DNA of 64,000 nt from Pseudomonas hefeiensis (GTDB taxonomy: Bacteria; Pseudomonadota; Gammaproteobacteria; Pseudomonadales; Pseudomonadaceae): positions 3,782,001 to 3,846,000 of the forward strand of contig NZ_CP117449.1 in the NCBI RefSeq assembly GCF_030687835.1, given 5' to 3'. Positions 57,312-64,000 of the stretch are shown here, piece by piece (positions within the stretch are counted from its first letter, which is position 1; the number at the start of each line of letters is the position of its first letter). The translations under genes and the position numbers were made by a program. The notes under the pieces were generated by a model that searched no databases, was not told the origin of the DNA, and saw only the letters and a program-made list of their open reading frames with translations.

Positions 57312-58991
57312 ATGGAAGCGACTACGTTCGAGACCGTACCGCAGGCCGCCAGCTCAGTGGGCAGCCTGCACCGCAAGATCGATTGGCGCGGGGCTTTCTG
57401 GGTCGCCAGTGGCGTGCCCGCGCTGGTGCTGTTTTCAATCGGTGCGATTGCCGCCACGGTGGGCAAACCGGCGTGGATCGTCTGGATCGTGTCGATCCTG
57501 TTCGGGTTTATCCAGGCCTTCACCTACGCCGAAATCGCCGGACTGTTTCCACACAAATCCGGCGGTGCCTCGGTCTATGGCGCGGTCGCCTGGGTGCGCT
57601 ATAGCAAGCTGATCGCGCCGGTTTCGGTGTGGTGCAACTGGCTGGCCTGGTCACCGGTGCTGTCGATCGGTTCAGGGCTGGCAGCCGGCTACATACTCAC
57701 CGCACTGTTTCCCGCCGATGCGCTGATCAATACCTGGCAACTGACCCTGGTCGATCTGGGCTGGATCAAGAGTGGCCTGTCGCTGCGGATCAATGCAACA
57801 TTCGCCATCGGTCTGTTGATCTTGCTGACAGTTTTCGCCGTACAGCATGGCGGCATTCTGCGCTCGGCGCGTCTGACCCTGGTGCTCGGCGTGACATCGC
57901 TGATCCCCTTGCTGCTGGTGGGCGTGGTGCCGTTGTTCACCGGTGATTCGGCCCAGGCCAATTTCCTGCCGTTGTACCCCCTGGCCCATGATGCGGCCGG
58001 GCAAGTGATCGATGGGCCCTGGGATCTGTCCGGCTGGTCGCTGATGGCCGGCGGTCTGTTCATGGCCGCGTGGTCCACCTACGGCTTCGAAACGGCGGTG
58101 TGCTACACCCGGGAATTCAAGGACCCCAAGCGCGACACGTTCAAGGCGATTTTCTATGCGGGCCTGCTGTGCATCCTGGTATTCACCCTGGTGCCCCTAG
58201 CGTTTCAAGGCAGCCTGGGGCTTGGCCAACTGGTGACACCGGCCGTGCTGGACGCCAGTGGTGCGGTGGTTTCGCCGGCGGTCTACAGTGGCCTGTTGTC
58301 GCCAGCGATCTACAGCGGCATGGGCGTCGGCCAGGTGATGGCGGACAGTATCGGCGGCGGCAAACTGGTCGCCAACATCGTGTTGATCATGCTGGTCCTG
58401 GCCACCTTGCTGGCGATCATGACGTCGATGTCCGGCTCATCGCGCACCTTGTACCAGGCGTCGGTGGACGGCTGGCTGCCGAAGTACCTGGGCCGAACCA
58501 ATGAACACGGCGCGCCCACCGCCGCGATGTGGACCGACCTGTCTTTCAACCTGCTGCTATTGCTGATGTCCGACTATGTCTTCGTGCTCGCCGCGTCCAA
58601 CGTCAGCTACATCATCTTCAACTTCCTCAACCTCAATGCTGGCTGGATCCATCGCCTGGACCGTCCCGACTGGATACGCCCGTACAAAGCCCCTACCGTG
58701 CTTCTGGCAGCCGGTGGCGTGCTGAGCTTCGTCAACCTGGCCTGCATGGGGCTGGGCGCCGATATCTGGGGCGCGGGAACGCTGATGACCGGCCTGCTGC
58801 TGGCGCTGTTGATCCTGCCGGTGTTCTGCTACCGCCACTATGTCCAGGACAAGGGACTGTTCCCCGAAGCCATGCTTAACGATCTCTATGTTCAGGCTGA
58901 TGCCGGTCAGAAACGCGCTGGCTGGTTGCCTTACGTCACGCTGATCGCGGGTGTCCTTGTGGTGTACGGCAGCCATCAATTGGTAGTCTGA
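57312..58991 (+). CDS. APC superfamily permease
   Basis: A 559-residue transporter with about thirteen hydrophobic segments. GAIAATVGKPAWIVWIVSIL and AEIAGLFPHKSGGASVYGAV near the start, and YGFETAVCYTREFKDPKR in the middle, are typical of the amino acid/polyamine/organocation superfamily. Its place between tdm and folD suggests uptake of trimethylamine, TMAO or another methylated amine; this is inference. ATG 57312 is used; a TTG at 57231 overlapping the tdm stop would add 27 residues. Confidence 0.82.
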   Translation: MEATTFETVPQAASSVGSLHRKIDWRGAFWVASGVPALVLFSIGAIAATVGKPAWIVWIVSILFGFIQAFTYAEIAGLFPHKSGGASVYGAVAWVRYSKLIAPVSVWCNWLAWSPVLSIGSGLAAGYILTALFPADALINTWQLTLVDLGWIKSGLSLRINATFAIGLLILLTVFAVQHGGILRSARLTLVLGVTSLIPLLLVGVVPLFTGDSAQANFLPLYPLAHDAAGQVIDGPWDLSGWSLMAGGLFMAAWSTYGFETAVCYTREFKDPKRDTFKAIFYAGLLCILVFTLVPLAFQGSLGLGQLVTPAVLDASGAVVSPAVYSGLLSPAIYSGMGVGQVMADSIGGGKLVANIVLIMLVLATLLAIMTSMSGSSRTLYQASVDGWLPKYLGRTNEHGAPTAAMWTDLSFNLLLLLMSDYVFVLAASNVSYIIFNFLNLNAGWIHRLDRPDWIRPYKAPTVLLAAGGVLSFVNLACMGLGADIWGAGTLMTGLLLALLILPVFCYRHYVQDKGLFPEAMLNDLYVQADAGQKRAGWLPYVTLIAGVLVVYGSHQLVV

Positions 58992-59078
58992 GCGCCCTTG
59001 CCAGCAGAACGCTGATAAATCATCGAGGTGCAACGACGCCTCGGTGATTGTTTCGCCCCTCTATCCATCAAGACAACG

Positions 59079-60011
59079 GTGACTCTTTTGATCAGCACCA
59101 CCCCTGCACTTGCCCGCGACATCGACGGCAAGGCCATCTCCGCTCTGGTTCTCAACGAGGTTCGAGAGGAGGTTCTGGCCCTCGCGGGACAGCACATTTA
59201 CCCTGCCCTGGCGGTACTGTTGGTGGGTGAAGACCCGGCCAGCGAGGTTTACGTGCGCAACAAACTGCTGCGGGCCAAGGACGTCGGCATCCGCTCACTG
59301 GAGTACCGTCTGGCAGAAAACACCAGCCAGCATCAGGTGCTGGAACTGATTGCCCAACTGAACGCCGATGTCACGGTGAACGGGATTCTGGTGCAACTGC
59401 CATTGCCGGGGCATATCGACGAGGCGGCGGTCATTCATGCCATCGACCCGATCAAGGACGTGGACGGTTTTCATCGGGAAAACGTCGGCGGCCTGGTACA
59501 AGGCATAGAAGTCCTTACGCCCTGCACGCCCAGCGGCTGCATGCGCCTGCTGCACGAAACCTGCGGTGATGTGAGTGGCTTGCACGCCGTGGTCGTCGGG
59601 CGTTCGAACATCGTCGGCAAGCCCATGGCGACCTTGCTGTTGCAGGCGCACTGTTCGGTCAGCGTGGTGCACTCACGCAGTGTCGATGCCCCGGCGTTGT
59701 GTCGACTGGCCGATATCGTCGTCGCAGCGGTGGGCCGTCCCGGGCTGATTGATGCCAGTTGGCTCAAGCCTGGCGCGGTGGTGATCGATGTCGGGATCAA
59801 TCGCATCACGGACGAATCCGGCAGCCATCTGGTGGGCGATGTCAACTACGCCAGCGCGCGCACCGTCGCCAGCGCTATCACGCCGGTACCCGGTGGCGTC
59901 GGGCCGATGACCATTGCTTATCTGTTGAAGAACACCCTGACCGCCAGCCAGTTGCAGCGTGCAGCCCAGACCCGTGAACAGAAATCTGCCAGCCATCTGG
60001 TTATGAGTTGA
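59079..60011 (+). CDS. folD: methylene-THF dehydrogenase/methenyl-THF cyclohydrolase FolD
   Basis: Bifunctional FolD converts methylene-THF to formyl-THF with NADP. Motifs: [14 protein letters not shown] with the catalytic Lys, [35 protein letters not shown] and [11 protein letters not shown]. With DmmD and Tdm loading THF and PurU unloading it, the operon contains a full C1 disposal route. The start is uncertain: GTG 59079 (310 residues), TTG 59088 (GGTGA upstream) or GTG 59028. It is probably an extra copy next to a housekeeping folD elsewhere. Confidence 0.92.
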   Translation: MTLLISTTPALARDIDGKAISALVLNEVREEVLALAGQHIYPALAVLLVGEDPASEVYVRNKLLRAKDVGIRSLEYRLAENTSQHQVLELIAQLNADVTVNGILVQLPLPGHIDEAAVIHAIDPIKDVDGFHRENVGGLVQGIEVLTPCTPSGCMRLLHETCGDVSGLHAVVVGRSNIVGKPMATLLLQAHCSVSVVHSRSVDAPALCRLADIVVAAVGRPGLIDASWLKPGAVVIDVGINRITDESGSHLVGDVNYASARTVASAITPVPGGVGPMTIAYLLKNTLTASQLQRAAQTREQKSASHLVMS

Positions 60012-60022
60012 ACACAACGCAT

Positions 60023-60046
60023 ACGGCCCACTCGAAGGTGGGCCGT
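60023..60046. terminator. bidirectional hairpin between folD and amtB
   Basis: ACGGCCCAC (60023-60031), loop TCGAAG, GTGGGCCGT (60038-60046), in the 53-bp convergent gap. The T-run is poor in both directions, but position and stem strength suit a shared terminator. Confidence 0.6.
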
Positions 60047-60064
60047 GTCGATCAACAATAACGA

Positions 60065-61390
60065 TCAGTGGTTGTAAGCACGCTCGTTGTGCTCGGCCAG
60101 GTCCAGCCCCATCTCCTCCACCGATTCATCGGCGCGCAAGCCGATCACCGCGTTGATCACCTTGAGAATGACCCAACTGATGACAAAGCAGTAAACCGTC
60201 GTCAGCAACACGCCTTTGATTTGCGCCACGACCTGAGCCCCCATGGACACACCCTCGACCAATCCCCCCATCGACGGCACGCAGAACACCCCAGTCAATA
60301 CCGCGCCAATCATTCCGCCGATGCCGTGCAAGCCAAATACGTCGAGGCTGTCGTCATAACCAAAGCGGCGTTTCAGCACAGTGACGCTCAAGTAGCAGAA
60401 CACCCCGCACAGCAGACCGATGGCCAACGCACCGCCTACGCCCACATACGCACATGCCGGAGTAATGCCGACCAAACCAGCCAAGGCACCACTGGCGAGG
60501 CCCAAAGCACTCGGCTTGCCAACCTTGAACCACTCGGTGAACATCCAGCCGAGAATGCCGGCGCACGCACCCAATTGAGTGTTGAGCATGACGATGCCAG
60601 AAGTCCCGTTGAGGCCACCACCGGAACCGATGTTGAAACCAAACCAGCCAACCCAGAGCATCGCCGCACCGGCCATGGTCAGGCTCAGGTTGTGGGCCGG
60701 CATCGGCGTATTCTGGTAACCCTTGCGCTTGCCGAGAATCAGGCACGCGGCCAACGCGGCAACGCCGGCATTGATGTGCACGGCGGTGCCACCGGCGAAA
60801 TCGAGCACACCCCAGTTATGCATCAAAGCGCCCGAACCACCCCAAACCATATGCGCCACCGGGGCATACACCAAGGTGAACCACAACGCCATGAACCACA
60901 GCGCCGCCGAAAACTTCATGCGTTCGGCGAATGCACCGGCAATCAGCGCCGGGGTGATGATCGCGAAGGTCATCTGGAAGGTCACGAACACGCCTTCCGG
61001 AATATCCCCTACCAGGCTCTCCGGGGTCATGCCCGCCAGAAAGGCCCGGTTCAGGCCGCCGACAAAGCTGTTGAAGGTCACCTGCCCTTCGACCATACCG
61101 GTGCTGTCGACCACCATGCTGTAGCCGTAGATCACCCACAACACGCCGACCAGGCCGGCGATGCCGAAGCACTGGGTAAACAGCGAAAGCATATTTTTTG
61201 CGCGCACCAGTCCGCCGTAGAACAACGCGAGGCCTGGCAGGCACATGAACAACACCAGCACGGCGGCAGTGACCATCCAGGCGGTGCTGCCGGTATTGAG
61301 CGTTGGCGTTTCAGCCGCCTGCGCCAGCGGCACAAGCACGCCGGTAGCCAGTAAGCCAAGAAGGGATTTGCCAAGAAGACGATTGACCAT
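60065..61390 (-). CDS. amtB: ammonium transporter AmtB
   Basis: A 441-residue Amt/Mep/Rh channel with signal peptide (MVNRLLGKSLLGLLATGVLV, cut near QAAE) and eleven membrane segments. AGAFAERMKFSAALWF, FAGGTAVHINAGVAAL with one of the pore histidines and the DDSLDVFGLHGIGGMIGAVL segment with the other are typical. No glnK lies next to it, which is unusual for amtB. Here it is downstream of the mgs genes, where it may recapture ammonium released in amine use. GGAG precedes the start. Confidence 0.92.
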   Translation of the reverse strand: MVNRLLGKSLLGLLATGVLVPLAQAAETPTLNTGSTAWMVTAAVLVLFMCLPGLALFYGGLVRAKNMLSLFTQCFGIAGLVGVLWVIYGYSMVVDSTGMVEGQVTFNSFVGGLNRAFLAGMTPESLVGDIPEGVFVTFQMTFAIITPALIAGAFAERMKFSAALWFMALWFTLVYAPVAHMVWGGSGALMHNWGVLDFAGGTAVHINAGVAALAACLILGKRKGYQNTPMPAHNLSLTMAGAAMLWVGWFGFNIGSGGGLNGTSGIVMLNTQLGACAGILGWMFTEWFKVGKPSALGLASGALAGLVGITPACAYVGVGGALAIGLLCGVFCYLSVTVLKRRFGYDDSLDVFGLHGIGGMIGAVLTGVFCVPSMGGLVEGVSMGAQVVAQIKGVLLTTVYCFVISWVILKVINAVIGLRADESVEEMGLDLAEHNERAYNH

Positions 61391-61490
61391 GTTCAAAGCT
61401 CCTGCAAAGAAAGGTGGGTATCGGGCAGCGAGCAACAAAGAATGAGATACGGGCCTTTTCGGCCTCTCGAATAAATGCCATGAACAGGAC

Positions 61491-61719
61491 TTGTGGGAGC
61501 GGGCTTGCTCGCGAAAGCGGTGGGTCAGCTTGCATCGATTTTGACGGTGCCACCGTCTTCGCGAGCAAGCCCGCTCCCACAGCTTTTTCCGGGGCGTTCA
61601 CTTACATTGCGCACGCCAAAAATTCCTTGTGGGAGCGAGCCTGCTCGCGAAAGCGGTAGGTCAGCTTGCAGCAGTTTTGACTGTGCCACCGTCATCGCGA
61701 GCAGGTTCGCTTCCACAGG
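61491..61719. repeat. two BIMEs (inverted REP pairs)
   Basis: Pairs at 61491-61582 and 61628-61719 with nearly the same inner sequence (GGGTCAGCTTGCA and GGTCAGCTTGCAG), so one looks like a copy of the other. The second ends within ten bases of the mgsC stop. They fill most of the 336-bp gap before amtB. Confidence 0.9.
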
Positions 61720-61726
61720 TTTCGCG

Positions 61727-63061
61727 TCAGTACCCAGAACCTGGAACCCAATTGGTCCCCGCCAACGGCACCCGCGCCATGGCCGCCGACTCCACCGTCA
61801 GGGCTACCAAATCCTCGGGATCGAGGTTGTGCAAGTGCGACTTGCCGCAAGCCCGGGCCATGGTCTGGGCTTCCAGCACCATGACGCGCAGGTAGTTGGC
61901 CAAGCGACGGCCCCCCTCCACCGGATCCAGTCGCTTGGACAGTTCCGGGTCCTGTGTGGTGATCCCGGCAGGGTCGCGACCGTTCTGCCAGTCGTCGTAG
62001 AAACCGGCGGCCGAGCCGATCTTCTTCAGTTCCTCGTCCAGGCGTGGATGGTTATCGCCCAAGGCAATCAGCGCCGCCGTCCCGATGGCCACCGCATCCG
62101 CACCGAGTGCCATCGCCTTGGCGACGTCGGCACCGTTGCGAATCCCTCCGGAAACGATCAGTTGAACCTTGCGATGCATGCCCATCTCTTGCAAAGCCTG
62201 CACCGCTTGCGGGATGGCCGACAGAATCGGAATCCCCACGTGTTCGATAAACACTTCCTGGGTCGCCGCCGTGCCGCCTTGCATGCCATCGAGCACAATC
62301 ACATCCGCCCCGGCCTTCACGGCCAACTTGACGTCGTAGTACGGCCGGCTGGCACCGATTTTCACGTAGATCGGTTTTTCCCAATCGGTGATTTCGCGCA
62401 GCTCGGCAATCTTGATCGCAAGGTCGTCGGGGCCGGTCCAGTCCGGGTGACGGCAGGCGCTGCGCTGGTCGACACCGACCGGCAAGGTGCGCATGCCGGC
62501 CACACGTTCGGTGACTTTCATGCCCAGCAACATACCGCCACCACCGGGTTTGGCGCCCTGCCCCAGGACGATTTCAATGGCGTCGGCCTTACGCAGATCG
62601 TCCGGGTTCATGCCATAGCGGGACGGCAAATACTGATAAACCAAATGCTGCGACTGGCCGCGTTCCTCCGGGGTCATGCCGCCGTCACCGGTGGTGGTGC
62701 TGGTGCCCGCGATGGTTGCGCCACGGCCCAGGGCTTCCTTGGCATTGGCCGACAAAGCACCGAAACTCATGCCGGCGATGGTCACCGGAATCTTCAGGTG
62801 GATCGGCTTCTTGGCGAAGCGGTTGCCGAGGATCACATCGGTGCCGCACTTCTCCCGATAGCCTTCCAGCGGGTAACGCGAAACGCTGGCGCCGAGCAGC
62901 AGCAAGTCATCGAAGTGCGGCAATTTGCGCTTGGTGCCACCGCCACGAATGTCATAGATGCCAGTCTCGGCAGCACGCTGGATTTCCTGGATGGTCAGGC
63001 GGTCGAAGGTGGCTGACTCGCGCAGTACGGGAGCCGCTTTTTGGCTGATTGGGTCGCTCAT
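61727..63061 (-). CDS. mgsC: N-methylglutamate synthase subunit MgsC (glutamate-synthase-like FMN domain, GlxD-like)
   Basis: A 444-residue protein of the FMN-binding glutamate synthase family: IPVTIAGMSFGALSANAKEA, STTTGDGGMTPEERG, GQGAKPGGGGMLLG and VIVLDGMQGGTAATQEVFIE. N-methylglutamate synthase makes N-methylglutamate from methylamine and glutamate in the indirect methylamine pathway; the homologous glxD has no proven role. The methylated-amine context favours Mgs. GAGGAG precedes the start; mgsB ends about 20 bp upstream. Confidence 0.8.
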   Translation of the reverse strand: MSDPISQKAAPVLRESATFDRLTIQEIQRAAETGIYDIRGGGTKRKLPHFDDLLLLGASVSRYPLEGYREKCGTDVILGNRFAKKPIHLKIPVTIAGMSFGALSANAKEALGRGATIAGTSTTTGDGGMTPEERGQSQHLVYQYLPSRYGMNPDDLRKADAIEIVLGQGAKPGGGGMLLGMKVTERVAGMRTLPVGVDQRSACRHPDWTGPDDLAIKIAELREITDWEKPIYVKIGASRPYYDVKLAVKAGADVIVLDGMQGGTAATQEVFIEHVGIPILSAIPQAVQALQEMGMHRKVQLIVSGGIRNGADVAKAMALGADAVAIGTAALIALGDNHPRLDEELKKIGSAAGFYDDWQNGRDPAGITTQDPELSKRLDPVEGGRRLANYLRVMVLEAQTMARACGKSHLHNLDPEDLVALTVESAAMARVPLAGTNWVPGSGY

Positions 63062-63081
63062 ATCTGTTCTCCTCGCGCGGA

Positions 63082-63765
63082 TCAGTACGCGGACGCGTTA
63101 TCGACTTTGAAGTTGTACAACTGACGGGCCGAACCGTAGCGCTTGAAGTCAGCCGCCTTGTGCTCGAAACCGGCGCGATTGAGCAGCCCTTGCAGCTCTT
63201 CCAGGTGCTCGGCGCGCATCTCTTTTTCGATGCAATCCGAGCCGAGGGACTCAACGGTCCCTTTCACGTAGATGTGGGTTTCATACAACGAATCGCCCAG
63301 CGCATCGCCGGCATCACCGCAGACCACCAGACGACCGGCCTGGCCCATGAAACAGCTCATGTGGCCGATGCTGCCGCCGACTACGATGTCGATACCCTTC
63401 ATGGAAATCCCGCAACGCGCCCCGGCGTCACCTTCAATCACCAGCAAGCCGCCATGGGCCGTGGCACCCGCCGCCTGGGAAGCGCTGCCTTTGACCCGAA
63501 CGTAGCCGGACATCATGTTTTCGGCGCAACCGACACCGACGTTGCCGTGGACGGTGATCGAGGCCTTTTGATTCATGCCGGCGCAGTAGTAACCGGCGTG
63601 GCCCTGGATATCGATGGACACCGCTTCATTCACCCCGACCGCAAGGTTGTGCTTGCCGTTGGAATGAGTCACTAGCCACTCGTGATCGGTCACGTTATTG
63701 ACCTGGTCGTGCAGCGCCTGATTGAGGTCACGCACGGTGGCAGTGGAAAGATCGATGGTTTTCAT
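63082..63765 (-). CDS. mgsB: N-methylglutamate synthase subunit MgsB (GXGXG domain, GlxC-like)
   Basis: A 227-residue beta-helix protein corresponding to the C-terminal GXGXG domain of glutamate synthase. The repeats are visible as VSIDIQGHAGYYCAGMN, ASITVHGNVGVGCAEN, LLVIEGDAGARCGISMKG and LVVCGDAGDALGDSL. It is the structural subunit between MgsA and MgsC. Its AAGGAG overlaps the mgsA stop codon, so the two are coupled. Confidence 0.82.
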   Translation of the reverse strand: MKTIDLSTATVRDLNQALHDQVNNVTDHEWLVTHSNGKHNLAVGVNEAVSIDIQGHAGYYCAGMNQKASITVHGNVGVGCAENMMSGYVRVKGSASQAAGATAHGGLLVIEGDAGARCGISMKGIDIVVGGSIGHMSCFMGQAGRLVVCGDAGDALGDSLYETHIYVKGTVESLGSDCIEKEMRAEHLEELQGLLNRAGFEHKAADFKRYGSARQLYNFKVDNASAY

Positions 63766-63776
63766 GTGTGCGCTCC

Positions 63777-64000
63777 TTAAGCTGACTCGCGTTCCCAGAT
63801 GTACATAGTGGCCGGTGCCGGCTCCCAGACCCTGGCGTGTTCGATACCCGGCAGGCTCGACAGCGCCTGATACTCGGAGGCCATGGCCACGTAGTCGTCG
63901 GTTTCGGCGAGAATCGCCGGCTTGCAGGCAATCGGGTCGCGGATCACCGCAAAACCGTTGCGGGTGCCGATGGCGAAGGTAAAGAAACCGTCCAGATCCT
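63777..64000 (-). CDS. mgsA: N-methylglutamate synthase subunit MgsA, partial (class II glutamine amidotransferase)
   Basis: Only the C-terminal 73 codons are inside the window, read from the right edge to TAA at 63777-63779. The part begins DLDGFFTFAIGTRNGFAVIR and contains ACKPAILAETDDYVAMASEY, matching the core of Ntn-type glutamine amidotransferases (GlxB/MgsA, also GltB and PurF), and ends IWERESA. The catalytic N-terminal Cys lies outside. It is the first gene of mgsABC as far as can be seen. Confidence 0.82.
   Translation of the reverse strand, partial: DLDGFFTFAIGTRNGFAVIRDPIACKPAILAETDDYVAMASEYQALSSLPGIEHARVWEPAPATMYIWERESA

Overview
The window reads as a chromosomal segment of a Pseudomonas, most likely from the P. 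fluorescens group. Coding is GC-rich and dense, and many intergenic gaps carry the REP/BIME palindromes typical of that group (core GGGAGCGGGCTTGCTCGCGA). Individual genes (Ada, PpnN, topoisomerase IB, the che2-type chemotaxis cluster, DmmABC/Tmm/Tdm) have recognisable Pseudomonas or proteobacterial forms. No rRNA, tRNA or CRISPR array was seen.

Layout. 1-4.9 kb: small DUF1883 gene, a 56-codon gene, two 2-oxoglutarate oxygenases (the second is AlkB), Ada, a GyrI-like protein and a nitronate monooxygenase. 5.0-7.9 kb: REP cluster, then a perfect ModE-type operator in front of modABC. 8.1-15 kb: topoisomerase IB, DUF3087 protein, PpnN, a complete IS110-type insertion sequence lying inside a REP, a HAD phosphatase and a MATE exporter. 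15.2-24 kb: a nine-gene chemotaxis operon (MCP-cheY-STAS-cheA-MCP-cheW-cheR-cheD-cheB). 24-29.5 kb: a possible 27-residue membrane protein, a RES-Xre toxin-antitoxin pair with an operator-like palindrome, a divergent EamA/LysR pair, and HIT-like, DUF2268 and orphan small genes.

29.9-46.2 kb is a catabolic island: DUF1185 protein, alpha/beta hydrolase, two aldehyde dehydrogenases (one frameshifted), a PcaC-like decarboxylase, a GntR/FCD regulator, a NUDIX protein, a RibBX-like flavin-biosynthesis gene, a polyamine-type ABC importer, an NCS1 permease, two RutF-like flavin reductases and a luciferase-like monooxygenase. Five intergenic sites share the palindrome TATTATGGTATWCCAT, one in front of each transcription unit. 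I infer one regulon, probably controlled by the GntR protein, for reductive-flavin-dependent opening of a nitrogen heterocycle or a similar small N compound.

46.3-64 kb is a methylated-amine region: a cytosolic NarX-like kinase, NarL-type regulator and PAS protein diverge from dmmABC, a GcvT-like gene (dmmD), purU, tmm, tdm, an APC permease and folD. Convergent to these are amtB and the mgsABC (glxBCD-like) genes, with mgsA cut by the window edge. Together they can take trimethylamine to TMAO, dimethylamine and monomethylamine, pass C1 units through tetrahydrofolate to formate, and feed methylamine nitrogen into N-methylglutamate; any gmaS and mgd genes would lie beyond the right edge.

The most striking observation is inside the IS: its 5' non-coding end folds on paper into an IS110 bridge RNA with two guide loops. 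The target guides read the REP in which the element sits and the donor guides read the element's own two ends.
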